This document shows positions 49,193 to 58,307 of a stretch of 64,000 bases of DNA, one piece after another. The notes beneath the pieces were generated by a model, which was not told the DNA's origin, made no database searches, and was given only the letters and a program-made list of their open reading frames with translations. The position numbers and the translations under genes were made by a program. The stretch spans positions 310,001 through 374,000 of the forward strand of contig NZ_JAANOW010000004.1 in assembly GCF_011758805.1 (NCBI RefSeq), in the 5' to 3' direction. The stretch comes from Mycolicibacterium fluoranthenivorans (GTDB taxonomy: Bacteria > Actinomycetota > Actinomycetes > Mycobacteriales > Mycobacteriaceae). Position 1 is the stretch's first letter. Every line of letters begins with the position of its first letter.

Positions 49193-49756
49193 TCATCCTT
49201 CGGGTGCATCGGTCAGTTCGGTCCGGTTGCGGCGCAGCGTCTGCTTGTCGGTGACCTCGTAGTAGGACATCGCCGTCAGCGGCGGCGAGTAGGCGTGCAC
49301 GCTGAGCGTGACCGGAGCGGCCGGAACACCGGCAAATCCCCCGGTCGCCGCCGTGGGCGCCCACACCACATCGTGCACCCACCCGAGCGGAAAGGCCGCC
49401 TGGTCCCCCGCGCGCAACCGCCTGCGCTTGAAGGCCTGACCGTCCCAGCGGGTCTCGCTCAGCGCACCCGAGACCACCGTCAGCGCGCCCAGCGAGCCGC
49501 CGTGATCATGCAGTTCGGTGGAGCGGTCCGGGACCCAGCTGATCAACCAGATATCGAGCTCGTCATCGCCATAGAGGCGGCTGTACCAGCGCTCGTCGGT
49601 CGGTGGACCGCCCGCGGGCAGCAACCGGTCATACCGGCCGGACAGCACATCGTCGGCGCAGCGGTCGGTCGCGTTGAGCAGATCCGGCAGCCGCAGGCGG
49701 GTGGGCGCGGAGACCGCGGGCGGGGCGACGAGCGCTGCGGCAGAGGCAGAAACCAT
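49193..49756 (-). CDS. Cysteine dioxygenase type I
   Basis: 187 residues from ATG 49756, eight bases after GGAG; GTG 49768 is less suitable. Cupin: iron-binding ELHDHGGSLG and later GWVHDV and SVHAYSPPL. Oxidises cysteine to cysteine sulfinic acid. No thioether-forming Cys beyond the cupin is obvious, as in bacterial types. Paired with a rhodanese. I do not know this gene in the M. tuberculosis Rv1069c-Rv1064c interval. Confidence 0.85.
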   Translation of the reverse strand: MVSASAAALVAPPAVSAPTRLRLPDLLNATDRCADDVLSGRYDRLLPAGGPPTDERWYSRLYGDDELDIWLISWVPDRSTELHDHGGSLGALTVVSGALSETRWDGQAFKRRRLRAGDQAAFPLGWVHDVVWAPTAATGGFAGVPAAPVTLSVHAYSPPLTAMSYYEVTDKQTLRRNRTELTDAPEG

Positions 49757-49871
49757 GGGTGACTCCAAAAAGGGAACGGTTGACGGGCGTGCGTGCTGGT
49801 GCTGTCAGACAGCAAGCGCGCAACAACAGCTCCGAAAACCGGTCCCCTCCATCACGGCCGCGAGTGTTGCA

Positions 49872-49877
49872 TAGATT
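49872..49877 (+). promoter_or_regulatory. -10 element of a probable leaderless lpqV promoter
   Basis: TAGATT followed by six bases (GGAAAC) and ATG 49884. The arrangement matches the -10 to start distance seen at 45312-45324 and 1758-1770. No ribosome site precedes the ATG. Confidence 0.55.
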
Positions 49878-49883
49878 GGAAAC

Positions 49884-50318
49884 ATGCGCAGCTACCCGAT
49901 TCTGGTGTTCGCGGCCGCAACAGTCGCCCTGGCCGGTTGTTCATCGCACCCCGAGGCCCCGACCGCGTCGAGCACGACCACCGCCACGCCGATCTCGGAG
50001 CCGCCGCCGTTACCGCAGGAAGCGCCACTGCGCGCGGGAGCCGTCGCGGTCTCGCCTCGCGGGGTCACCACCGTCGTCGACGTGCCCTCCGATGCCACGG
50101 AATCCCAGTACGGGCAGGCCTGCCACGCTGCCAAGCTCTGGCTCGACGAGCAGCGTGCCGAACCGCGCACCCTGGTCGAGGACTATCTGAAGACCCTGCA
50201 GGCGCCCGAGGCCAACGGTCCGGGCAGCTTCAACACCCCGTGGGTGCAGCTCACCCCGGCGCAGCAGGCCGGCGTCATCATGGCGGCAAACGCCGCCGCC
50301 AACGGTGAGTGCGGCTGA
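49884..50318 (+). CDS. lpqV: Lipoprotein LpqV
   Basis: 144 residues. Signal peptide MRSYPILVFAAATVALAGC with lipobox LAGC (Cys19), then a Pro/Ser/Thr-rich linker (about 20-50) and a C-terminal domain ending AANAAANGECG, closely matching LpqV of M. tuberculosis (Rv1064c). Two cysteines, in YGQACHAAKLW and at the C-terminus, could form a disulfide. Anchored on the outer leaflet of the membrane. The start follows a -10 motif by six bases. Confidence 0.9.
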   Translation: MRSYPILVFAAATVALAGCSSHPEAPTASSTTTATPISEPPPLPQEAPLRAGAVAVSPRGVTTVVDVPSDATESQYGQACHAAKLWLDEQRAEPRTLVEDYLKTLQAPEANGPGSFNTPWVQLTPAQQAGVIMAANAAANGECG

Positions 50319-50448
50319 GGTTCGAATCAGGCCGAGCCGAAAGCCCGCTGCGCGATCCGTTCCCGGCCCCGCGCCGGTGTGACGGCCGCTCACGTGCCCG
50401 GGGTTGTGCCCGCTGCCGCGATCTGCCCGAATACGGCAGGATGACGGT

Positions 50449-51228
50449 GTGGACTTTCGTAATCGCACCGCACTGATCACCGGCGCCAGCGGCGGAATCG
50501 GTGAAGAGTTCGCCCACCAGCTCGCCGGTCTCGGAGCCGACCTGGTGCTCGTCGCACGCCGGGCGGACAAGCTGGAGGAGCTGCAGGCGACGCTGTCGCG
50601 CAGCACGCCGGGCATTCGGATCGACGTGCTCGCCGCCGATCTGTCCCTGCCGGGGTCGGGGGCACAGCTGGCCGCGCAGGTCGAGGCCCTCGGCCGGAAG
50701 GTCGACGTGCTGATCAACAATGCCGGTGTCGGGTCGCACGGCGAGTTCGTCGAGCTGGACCCGGATGCGCTGGCCGCGCAGATTCAGCTGAACTGCGGCA
50801 CCCTGGTCGATCTGACGGCGCGGTTCCTGCCATCGATGGTGCGGACGGGCAGCGGATTGGTGATCAACGTCGCGTCCACCGCGGCGTTCCAGCCGACCCC
50901 GACCATGGCCGTCTACGGTGCCACCAAGGCGTTCGTGCTGTCGTTCACCGAGGCGCTGTGGCAGGAGACCAAGGGCAGCGGGGTGCGGGTGCTGGCGCTG
51001 TGCCCGGGTGCCACCGAGACCGAGTTCTTCGCCCGCACCGGAAAGCAATTCATGACCCGTGGGCGCCAGACCTCCCGGCAGGTCGTCGACACCGCGCTGG
51101 CCGCCGTCGACAAATCGGGTCCCACCGTCATCTCGGGACTGGCGAATACGGTGTTGGCGGCGAGCGCCCGGCTGTTGCCGGGCCGGCTGCTGGCACCGGT
51201 GGCGCAGCGGATCATGAAGGAGTCCTGA
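50449..51228 (+). CDS. Short-chain dehydrogenase/reductase
   Basis: 259 residues from GTG 50449; an earlier in-frame start at 50404 has no ribosome site. Classical SDR: TGASGGIGEEFA, NNAGVGSHG, catalytic S-Y-K in VYGATKAF and the Pro-Gly CPGATETEF, which favours lipid or fatty-acid-type substrates. Seven bases before the patatin gene, so probably co-transcribed with it. Confidence 0.87.
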   Translation: MDFRNRTALITGASGGIGEEFAHQLAGLGADLVLVARRADKLEELQATLSRSTPGIRIDVLAADLSLPGSGAQLAAQVEALGRKVDVLINNAGVGSHGEFVELDPDALAAQIQLNCGTLVDLTARFLPSMVRTGSGLVINVASTAAFQPTPTMAVYGATKAFVLSFTEALWQETKGSGVRVLALCPGATETEFFARTGKQFMTRGRQTSRQVVDTALAAVDKSGPTVISGLANTVLAASARLLPGRLLAPVAQRIMKES

Positions 51229-51234
51229 GCGCCG

Positions 51235-52173
51235 ATGCGGATCGCCCTTGCGCTCGGCAGCGGCGGTGCCCGCGGCTACGCGCACATCGGGGTCATCAAC
51301 GAGCTGCAGGACCGCGGGTACGAGATCGTCGGGATCGCCGGGTCATCGATGGGCGCCCTCGTCGGCGGCCTGTATGCAGCCGACAAGCTCGACGAATTCG
51401 CCACCTGGGCAAGCTCTTTGACGCAGCGGGCGGTGCTGCGGCTGCTGGACCCCTCGATCAGCTCACCCGGGGTGCTGCGGGCGGAGAAGATCCTCGACGC
51501 GGTGCGCGAGATCCTCGGCGACGTCACCATCGAGGAGCTGCCGATCCCGTACACCGCGGTATCCACCGATCTGATCGCCGGTAAATCGGTGTGGATGCAG
51601 CGCGGTCCGCTCGATGACGCGATCCGGGCCTCCATCGCGATCCCCGGCATCTTCACCCCGCATGTGGTGGACGGCCGGCTGCTGGCCGACGGCGGCATCC
51701 TGGACCCGCTGCCGATGGCGCCCATCGCGGCAGTCAACGCCGATCTCACCATCGCGATCAGCCTGTCGGGCGCGGATCCGGCGGCCCGGCTCAGGGAGCC
51801 GGAAGGGCCCCGGCCCACCGCCGAGTTTCTGGGCCGGATGTGGCGCAGCACAACGGCATTGCTGGACACCACCGCCGCCCAGCGAGTGCTGGAGACTCCG
51901 GCCGCGCGTTCCGTGCTGAGCCGCTTCAGCAGTGTCGACTCCGAACCGCCCGACGATACCGGGGTGCCGCGCCTGGGCAGCTTCGAGATCATGAACCGCA
52001 CCATCGACATCGCCCAGGCCGCGCTGGCCCGGCACACGCTGGCGGCGTATCCCCCCGACCTGCTGATCGAGGTACCGCGCACGGCATGTCGCAGCCTGGA
52101 ATTCCATCGCGCCGATGAGGTCATCGAGATCGGTCAGGAACTCGCCGCCGCCGCGCTGGCCGTCCTGGACTGA
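51235..52173 (+). CDS. Patatin-like phospholipase (first copy)
   Basis: 312 residues. Serine acylhydrolase with oxyanion loop GSGGARGYAHIG, nucleophile elbow GSSMGA, and catalytic Asp in LLADGGILDPLP. Cytoplasmic-looking, no signal peptide. Matches Rv1063c in position. Likely lysophospholipase or acyl hydrolase. Followed 14 bases downstream by the stop of a second patatin gene on the opposite strand. Confidence 0.9.
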   Translation: MRIALALGSGGARGYAHIGVINELQDRGYEIVGIAGSSMGALVGGLYAADKLDEFATWASSLTQRAVLRLLDPSISSPGVLRAEKILDAVREILGDVTIEELPIPYTAVSTDLIAGKSVWMQRGPLDDAIRASIAIPGIFTPHVVDGRLLADGGILDPLPMAPIAAVNADLTIAISLSGADPAARLREPEGPRPTAEFLGRMWRSTTALLDTTAAQRVLETPAARSVLSRFSSVDSEPPDDTGVPRLGSFEIMNRTIDIAQAALARHTLAAYPPDLLIEVPRTACRSLEFHRADEVIEIGQELAAAALAVLD

Positions 52174-52187
52174 ACCGGCTCGGCCGG

Positions 52188-53042
52188 TCAGTGCGAGAGG
52201 AATTCCTCGACCGCCCCCGCCACCCGCCTGCCCTGTGCCCGGCCCGCGACCGCAGACGGTCGCCGGCAAGCCGGGTCCAACGGATTGCGCCCGAACGCGG
52301 TCAGCGCTTCGTCATCGGCGTACACCGTCAAGGTGAGGCCGGCGAACGCGGCGATCTCGCCGGCCGTCCCGGTACCGAACGGGGACGGTGTGAACTCGGC
52401 GGCGGGCACCAGCACCACCACGGCGTCGCAGTCCGCGGCGGCGGCGGTGTTGACACTGCTCCCCACCCCACCGTCCATATAGCGCCGGTCCCCGATGGTC
52501 ACCGGCGGCCAGACGCCGGGCACCGCGCAACTGGCCGCGACGGCATCGACCAGCGGCACCCCCGATTCCGGGGTGAACACCACGAGTTCCCCGGTGTCGA
52601 CGGGAATCGCGGTGATCCGCAGATCTCGGTCCGGCCAGTCGTGCGAGGGCAGCCGGTGCGCGATCACCGCGCGGCGCACCGCCTCGGGCACGGTGCCGGT
52701 GGCCAGCGCGATCGCCCCGATCCGCCGCAACCGCTCCTGGGGGCTGCCGGGCTCGCTGAGCGCGCTCAGGAACACCGCCGAGATCTGGTCGATGTCGACA
52801 CCGGAATCGATCTCATGCGACTGGTCGGCGATCTGACGGGCGAAGAGTTCGGCCAGCGCCGCGCCGCTGCCCAGCGCAGCGGCGACCGCCGACCCGGCGG
52901 AGGTACCCAGCAGTACGTCGGAACCCACCAGCGCCGCCGCGGTGTCCGGGGATTCGTCGGCGATACCGGCGAGCACCCCGGTCTCCCAGGCGATACCCGC
53001 CAATCCACCACCGGCCAGGATCAAGCCACGTTTCACGGGCAC
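52188..53042 (-). CDS. Patatin-like phospholipase (second copy)
   Basis: 284 residues from GTG 53042; GTG 53036 and GTG 53057 are alternatives, none with a clear ribosome site. Motifs: LILAGGGLAGIAWETG (oxyanion loop), LLGTSAGSAV (nucleophile) and RYMDGGVGSSVN (Asp). Compared with the first copy it has a different catalytic-region spacing and only distant similarity, so it is an older paralogue. Matches the Rv1062 position. Convergent with the first copy. Confidence 0.88.
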   Translation of the reverse strand: MPVKRGLILAGGGLAGIAWETGVLAGIADESPDTAAALVGSDVLLGTSAGSAVAAALGSGAALAELFARQIADQSHEIDSGVDIDQISAVFLSALSEPGSPQERLRRIGAIALATGTVPEAVRRAVIAHRLPSHDWPDRDLRITAIPVDTGELVVFTPESGVPLVDAVAASCAVPGVWPPVTIGDRRYMDGGVGSSVNTAAAADCDAVVVLVPAAEFTPSPFGTGTAGEIAAFAGLTLTVYADDEALTAFGRNPLDPACRRPSAVAGRAQGRRVAGAVEEFLSH

Positions 53043-53107
53043 TGAGTCTGCCAGCACAGGCGTGTGTTCTACCCGATTCTCCGACGCTCGTGCGTCATGA
53101 TGGCAGC

Positions 53108-54163
53108 ATGACGAACGCGACGATGCGGGCCCAGCGGTTCTACGCGGAAACCAAAACCATTGCGGTGGAGGATGTTCCGATTCCAGAACCGGGCCCAGGC
53201 GAAGTACTGGTCAAGGTCGCGTTCTGCGGGATCTGCCATTCGGACCTGAGTTTGATCAACGGCACCTTCCCAGCCCAGATCCCGGTGGTGACCCAGGGGC
53301 ATGAGGCCTCGGGCACCGTCGCCAAACTCGGCCCCGGTGTGACCGGCTGGGCCGAGGGCGACCGGGTGGTCGTCGCCGCGGGCCGGCCGTGCCTGGACTG
53401 CGTGAACTGCCGCCGCGGCGACGTGAGCAACTGCCTGCGGATCCGGTTGATGGCCTTCGCGTATGACGGGGCGTGGGCGCAGTACACCGTCGCGCAGGCC
53501 TTCGGACTGACCCGGGTGCCCGACAACGTCCCGCTGGAACAGGCCGCCATCCTCGCCGACGCGGTGTCGACGCCGTTCGGCGCGGTGGTGCGCACCGGCA
53601 AGGTCGGTATCGGGGAGTCGGTCGGCGTCTGGGGCGTCGGCGGGATCGGCACTCACATCGTGCAATTGGCCCGACTGGTCGGCGCGGCGCCGATCATCGC
53701 GGTCGACATCAAACCCGCCGTGCTGCAACGCGCCCTGGAATTGGGCGCCGACCATGCCTTCGACGCCCGCGATGACGCGCTGCACGACAAGATCGCCGAA
53801 CTCACCGGAGGCCGCGGACTGGACGTCGCCTTCGACGCGGTCGGGGTGTCCTCGACGTTCGACCAGGCGCTGGCCAATCTCACCGTCGGCGGCCGGTTGG
53901 TGGGGGTCGGGATGAGCGCCGACGCGCCGACCATCGGGCCCACCTCGATGTTCAACCTGACCAAACGCCAAGTCCTGGGCCATCTGGGCTATCAGAACGC
54001 CGATATCGGCACCCTGGCCAAGCTGGTATCGCTGGGCCGACTGGATCTGCATCGCTCGATCAGCGATATCGTGTCGCTGGAGGACGTGGCCAAGGGTATC
54101 GAGAAGTTGCACCACGCCGACGGTGACCCGATCCGGATCCTGGTGGAGCCCTGGCTCGAATGA
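53108..54163 (+). CDS. Zinc-dependent alcohol dehydrogenase
   Basis: 351 residues from ATG 53108. MDR superfamily. Catalytic zinc Cys in FCGICHSD, HE in GHEASGTV; structural zinc cysteines in CLDCVNCRRGDVSNC (four Cys); cofactor motif GVWGVGGIGTH. Substrate unknown. Followed by a 24-bp direct repeat that duplicates its last codons. Convergent with the reductase gene at 54203. Weak ribosome site. Confidence 0.9.
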   Translation: MTNATMRAQRFYAETKTIAVEDVPIPEPGPGEVLVKVAFCGICHSDLSLINGTFPAQIPVVTQGHEASGTVAKLGPGVTGWAEGDRVVVAAGRPCLDCVNCRRGDVSNCLRIRLMAFAYDGAWAQYTVAQAFGLTRVPDNVPLEQAAILADAVSTPFGAVVRTGKVGIGESVGVWGVGGIGTHIVQLARLVGAAPIIAVDIKPAVLQRALELGADHAFDARDDALHDKIAELTGGRGLDVAFDAVGVSSTFDQALANLTVGGRLVGVGMSADAPTIGPTSMFNLTKRQVLGHLGYQNADIGTLAKLVSLGRLDLHRSISDIVSLEDVAKGIEKLHHADGDPIRILVEPWLE

Positions 54164-54190
54164 CAGTGGTGGAGCCCTGGCTCGAATGAC
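54141..54190. repeat. 24-bp direct repeat at the ADH 3' end
   Basis: The first copy (54141-54164) begins TGGTGGAGCCCTGGCTC and includes the ADH stop; the second copy (54167-54190) follows after two bases and is non-coding. The pair looks like a recent slippage duplication; the 26-base period is not a multiple of three. Confidence 0.85.
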
Positions 54191-54202
54191 GGTGGTGGCG
54201 CC

Positions 54203-55249
54203 TTAGCTCAGGTGCGGTGCCGCCCGGCCCGCGATGAGCGGCAGATCCAGATAGGTGGCGATACCGGGGGCCGCGGCGCACACCGCGGGCACCGAGTTCA
54301 CGCAATGCGCGGCGGTACCGACCACACCGGACTCCACCTCGTCGCCCGGTTCGCCCTGGAATCCGCGCACCACGACGGTGAAGTCGGGATTACCCCGTAC
54401 CGCCATCTCGTAGCGCTGCCCCTCCGGGCCGAAAGTCCATGGGGGGTCGAGGTTCTCCTCCCCCATCAGCCAGTTGACCGTGATGCGTACCACCGGTTCG
54501 CCGTCGACCTGGGCTTCCCAGTGGAACCGGCGGGCGGCGACCTGACCGGGTGCGATATCGCCGATCGGGGAGGCGATCGGCGCGGTGGCCACCGCCACTT
54601 CCTGGGACGTGACGACGCGCGGGTCGACGCGGAAACCGAGCTTGTCGGTGCACATCCGGATCGCCTGGATGAACCCGCCGTCGAGCATCTTCTGCATCGG
54701 GCCGCTCATCGCCTTGTCCGGGGTGTCGCCGAAGCCCATCACGTGGCGCAATACGTCGGGGGCGTCGTAGGTGCGCAGATCGGAAAACTCTTCGGCGCGA
54801 ACGAAGGTCACTCCGGTTGACAGCGCAGACAGCAGCAGCGGGTACTTCTCGCTGAAGCCGCCGGGCGCGATACCGGTGCCGTGCAGAGTCACCCCACCCT
54901 CGAGAGCCGCGGCCCGCAACGGGGCGGCCTGTTTCTCACTCGGGTACAGCCAGCCCACCGGGGTGACGACGTTCTTGCCCGACAGCAGCAGTTCGGCCAC
55001 CTCGTCGGCGTTCGGCAGCAGCGGCGCGTAGATGACGGCGTCGGCGTCGAGCGCCAGGATGTCCTCGACCCGGTTGGTGGCGGCCACTCCCAGCGGGGCG
55101 CTGCCGAGGATGTCCCCGATATCGCGACCGTTCTTGGCTTCCGAGTGCACCCACACGCCGGCGAGCTCGAGATCGGGATGTTCGAGGATGCCCTTGATGG
55201 CGGCCATCCCCACGCCGCCGGTGGCCCACTGCACCACGCGCAACCCCAT
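54203..55249 (-). CDS. NAD(P)-dependent dehydrogenase, dihydrodipicolinate-reductase-like N-terminal domain
   Basis: 348 residues from ATG 55249, six bases after GGGAGC. Rossmann motif WATGGVGMAAIKG; the C-terminal domain resembles diaminopentanoate/diaminopimelate-dehydrogenase-like proteins (GTGIAPGGFSEKYP). In mycobacteria these annotate as amine-dehydrogenase-family proteins with unknown substrates. A perfect KstR palindrome lies 27 bases upstream of its start, so it is a good candidate for the sterol regulon. Convergent with ADH, divergent from embR. Confidence 0.83.
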   Translation of the reverse strand: MGLRVVQWATGGVGMAAIKGILEHPDLELAGVWVHSEAKNGRDIGDILGSAPLGVAATNRVEDILALDADAVIYAPLLPNADEVAELLLSGKNVVTPVGWLYPSEKQAAPLRAAALEGGVTLHGTGIAPGGFSEKYPLLLSALSTGVTFVRAEEFSDLRTYDAPDVLRHVMGFGDTPDKAMSGPMQKMLDGGFIQAIRMCTDKLGFRVDPRVVTSQEVAVATAPIASPIGDIAPGQVAARRFHWEAQVDGEPVVRITVNWLMGEENLDPPWTFGPEGQRYEMAVRGNPDFTVVVRGFQGEPGDEVESGVVGTAAHCVNSVPAVCAAAPGIATYLDLPLIAGRAAPHLS

Positions 55250-55275
55250 TGTCGCTCCCTTCCGCATACAAGAAC

Positions 55276-55289
55276 TAGAACACGTTCTA
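55276..55289. promoter_or_regulatory. Perfect KstR palindrome TAGAACACGTTCTA
   Basis: Matches TNNAACNNGTTNNA exactly, and all outer bases form a symmetric palindrome apart from the central AC. It lies 27 bases before the minus-strand reductase gene and 38 before embR, so it could affect either. It is the best match among the three sites in the window. Confidence 0.75.
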
Positions 55290-55326
55290 CCACCTTTGTG
55301 GCCACTGCCCGGCACAATGACCGGTG

Positions 55327-56460
55327 ATGACCAACGCCCTGGACTTCGGTGTACTCGGCCCGTTGCAGGTGACCGTCGACGGCGCAGCGCTGCCGCTGGG
55401 GACGCCGAAGCAACGGGCGGTGCTGGCATTGCTGGTCATGAGCCGAAACCGGCCGGTCAGCGGCGATTCCCTGGTCACCGCGGCGTGGGAGCAGTTCCCC
55501 CCGCCGGAACCCAAGGCCAGCCTGCACTCCTACATCTCCAATCTGCGCAAGCTCATCTCCGGCACCGGTGCGGACGGGCGGACGGTGCTGGCCAGCGCGG
55601 CACCGGGGTACCGGTTGGCGGTCGACGATGCGCACTGCGATATCGGCCGCTTCATCGCGGCCAAGAGCGCCGGGGTGCAGGCCGCCGCGGCCGGACAGTT
55701 CGAGCAGGCCAGCAATCACCTGGCCACCGCCCTGGCGCAGTGGCGCGGACCGGTGCTCGACGACCTGCGGGATTTCGAGTTCGTCGACCCGTTCGCCACC
55801 GCACTCGTCGAAGACAAGGTGGTGACCCACACCGCCCATGCCGAAGCCGAAATCGCTTGCAACCGTGCGTATACCATCATCGGCGGCCTCGAGTCGCTGG
55901 TCGTGGAGTTTCCGTACCGGGAGCCGTTGTGGGCACAGCTGATCACCGCGTACTACCTCAGCGACCGTCAGTCCGATGCGCTGGATGCCTTCCGGCGGCT
56001 CAAGTCCACCCTGGCCGACGATCTGGGCATCGACCCCGGGCCCACCCTTCGCACGCTCTACGAGCGCATCCTGCGCCAGGAACCTCTCGACGTCCGTCGG
56101 GCCGCCCAGACCACCGCCGTGCACAAGATCAACAATCTCGACCTGCGCACCGCCGTCGGTGTGCAGTCCGCCTCGGCACAGCTGCGCACACGGTCCGGAC
56201 GGGTCTTCCCGCTGCTGGCCGCGGCCACCAGGATCGGCCGACTGCCCGATAACGACATCGTGCTGGACCAGGCCAACGTGAGCCGCCACCACGCCGTCAT
56301 CATCGATACCGGAACCAGTTTCGTCATCACCGACCTACGCTCGGCGAACGGCGTCGAGGTGAACGGTCAGCGCATCCGCGGTACGGCCAGCCTCGACGAC
56401 GGCGACCGCTTCCGGATCTGCGAGCACGAGTTCGCCTTCGAGATCGTCCGTCCCGACTGA
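55327..56460 (+). CDS. embR: EmbR-like transcriptional regulator (SARP with FHA domain)
   Basis: 377 residues from ATG 55327. N-terminal winged HTH (LGTPKQRAVLALLVM), then a bacterial transcriptional activation domain (DALDAFRRLKSTLADDLGIDPGPTLR), then a C-terminal FHA domain with RIGRLPDNDIVL and VSRHHAVI plus RSANGVEVN. In M. tuberculosis EmbR binds phospho-Thr on PknH and activates the embCAB arabinosyltransferase operon. embR followed 70 bases later by a PknH-type kinase on the same strand reproduces that arrangement. Confidence 0.9.
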   Translation: MTNALDFGVLGPLQVTVDGAALPLGTPKQRAVLALLVMSRNRPVSGDSLVTAAWEQFPPPEPKASLHSYISNLRKLISGTGADGRTVLASAAPGYRLAVDDAHCDIGRFIAAKSAGVQAAAAGQFEQASNHLATALAQWRGPVLDDLRDFEFVDPFATALVEDKVVTHTAHAEAEIACNRAYTIIGGLESLVVEFPYREPLWAQLITAYYLSDRQSDALDAFRRLKSTLADDLGIDPGPTLRTLYERILRQEPLDVRRAAQTTAVHKINNLDLRTAVGVQSASAQLRTRSGRVFPLLAAATRIGRLPDNDIVLDQANVSRHHAVIIDTGTSFVITDLRSANGVEVNGQRIRGTASLDDGDRFRICEHEFAFEIVRPD

Positions 56461-56530
56461 GCATCGGCTGTGAGCGCCCCGTCCACCCGTTAGGGTGTTG
56501 GGCCTGCGGACGTAGAGGAGCGAGGCAGAC

Positions 56531-58213
56531 ATGACCGGGCCGACTTCGCGTGAGGGCACCGATTTCGGCCCGTATCGACTGCGGCGTCTCATCGGCCGCG
56601 GCGGGATGGGCGAGGTGTACGAGGCCGAGGATACGGTCAAGGACCGGATCGTCGCCCTGAAGCTGTTACCGGAGGGCGTCTCCCACGATCCGGTGTTCCG
56701 CAAGCGCCTGCAGCGTGAGGCGCATTCGGCCGGGCGTCTGCAAGAGCCGCACGTGGTGCCGATCCACGACTACGGCGAGATCGACGGCGTGCTGTACGTC
56801 GATATGCGCATGATCAACGGGAACGACCTGCGCAAGCTGCTCAAAGGCTACGGACCGATGACGCCGGCGCGCGCGGTCGCGATCATCCGCCAGGTCGCCT
56901 CGGCGCTGGACGCCGCCCATGAGAGCGGCATCATGCATCGCGACGTGAAACCCGAGAACATCCTGATCACCCGGGACGATTTCGCGTACCTGGTGGACTT
57001 CGGGATCGCCAACGCCGCCAGCGACGAGAAGCTGACCGAACTGGGCACCGCGGTGGGCACCTACGCCTACATGGCCCCGGAGCGGTTCACCAGTGGCGAG
57101 GTCACCTACCGCGCCGACGTGTACGCGCTGACATGTGTGCTGCACGAATGTCTCACCGGCTCCCAGCCGTTCCCGGGCGACAGCGTCAGCATGGTGATCA
57201 CCGCCCACCTGATGAATCCCGTCCCGGCGCCCAGCCACACCCGGCCCGGCATCCCCACCGCCTTCGACGCCGTCATCGCCCGCGGGATGGCCAAGAAACC
57301 CGAGGACCGGTTCGCCAGCGCGGGAGACCTGGCCGCCGCCGCGACCGACGCACTGAGTTCCCGGGATCAGGATCAAGCGGCCACCATCGTGGCGCGCGGT
57401 GAGGCCGCCGCACGCCCCGGCGCACCGTACGGCGCGCCCACCCGGCCGCCCACGCCGCCGCCGTTCGGGGCCACCCCACCACCGGGTGCCACGCCCGTGC
57501 CGTACGCGGCGACCCCCGCCGGGTTCCACCAACCCCCGTCGAGCGGGCCGACCTGGAATCAGGGCGGTCCCCCGCCGAAGAAGAAAACGACGCCGTGGCT
57601 GCCGATCGCGGCCGCTGCGGGCGTGTTCGTCCTGGTACTCGCCGCGCTCGGGGTGTTCTGGCTGGTCAAACCCGAGGACACCGCCGCGTCCCCGACCAGC
57701 ACCATCAGCAAGACCACCGAGGAGCCGACCGAGACCACCGACACGGCGGAGACGACGGAACGGACCCGGACCACCGAACCGGACAGCCCGGGCACCTTGG
57801 AGAACCGGCTGCTGGGCATGCTGCCCCGCGACTACGCTCCCGGGTCCTGTCAGGTGCTGCACCCGCCGGTGACCGGCGCGCTGGCGACCGTCGACTGCGG
57901 GCCGGCCTCCTCACCGGGTGGGCCGGCCGCGTCGCGGTACTCGCTGTTCGCCGATCAAGGTCAGTTGTCGGCCCATTTCGACGACGCCATCAAGGGCGAT
58001 TCCGAGTTGTTGCAGTGCCCGGGCAGCGGGATCGATTCGCCGACGACATGGCACTACACCGACTCCGCGCAGCGGGCCGAGGGCTCGATCGCCTGCGGCA
58101 CGTACAACGACGGTCCCGACATCACCTGGACGAAGAACTCCGACCTGCTGATCGGCAATATCCAGGCGCCCGATCTCGCACAGTTGCACCAGTGGTGGCT
58201 GGCCTACGGCTAG
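56531..58213 (+). CDS. pknH: PknH-like transmembrane serine/threonine protein kinase
   Basis: 560 residues from ATG 56531 with GAGGAGCGAGG upstream. Kinase domain about 15-275: ATP Lys44 (IVALKLL), catalytic loop HRDVKPEN with Asp138, DFGIAN. A Pro-rich juxtamembrane region follows, then a TM helix (PIAAAAGVFVLVLAALGVFWLV, about 355-378), a Thr/Glu-rich stalk, and an extracellular sensor domain with cysteines near GSCQVL, VDCGPA, LLQCPG and IACGTY, as in PknH. Likely phosphorylates the neighbouring EmbR. Confidence 0.9.
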   Translation: MTGPTSREGTDFGPYRLRRLIGRGGMGEVYEAEDTVKDRIVALKLLPEGVSHDPVFRKRLQREAHSAGRLQEPHVVPIHDYGEIDGVLYVDMRMINGNDLRKLLKGYGPMTPARAVAIIRQVASALDAAHESGIMHRDVKPENILITRDDFAYLVDFGIANAASDEKLTELGTAVGTYAYMAPERFTSGEVTYRADVYALTCVLHECLTGSQPFPGDSVSMVITAHLMNPVPAPSHTRPGIPTAFDAVIARGMAKKPEDRFASAGDLAAAATDALSSRDQDQAATIVARGEAAARPGAPYGAPTRPPTPPPFGATPPPGATPVPYAATPAGFHQPPSSGPTWNQGGPPPKKKTTPWLPIAAAAGVFVLVLAALGVFWLVKPEDTAASPTSTISKTTEEPTETTDTAETTERTRTTEPDSPGTLENRLLGMLPRDYAPGSCQVLHPPVTGALATVDCGPASSPGGPAASRYSLFADQGQLSAHFDDAIKGDSELLQCPGSGIDSPTTWHYTDSAQRAEGSIACGTYNDGPDITWTKNSDLLIGNIQAPDLAQLHQWWLAYG

Positions 58214-58307
58214 CCGCCAAGACGACACCAAGAATCCATCAAGATCGGCGTTGGACCCTGATGCCGTCCCGGAGCGACCGGGACCGACATCACCAGGAGT
58301 CCAGCCT

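Noticed and set aside
50319..50328. tRNA T-loop-like sequence GGTTCGAATC
   Set aside because: It follows the lpqV stop, and no acceptor or anticodon stem can be formed around it.
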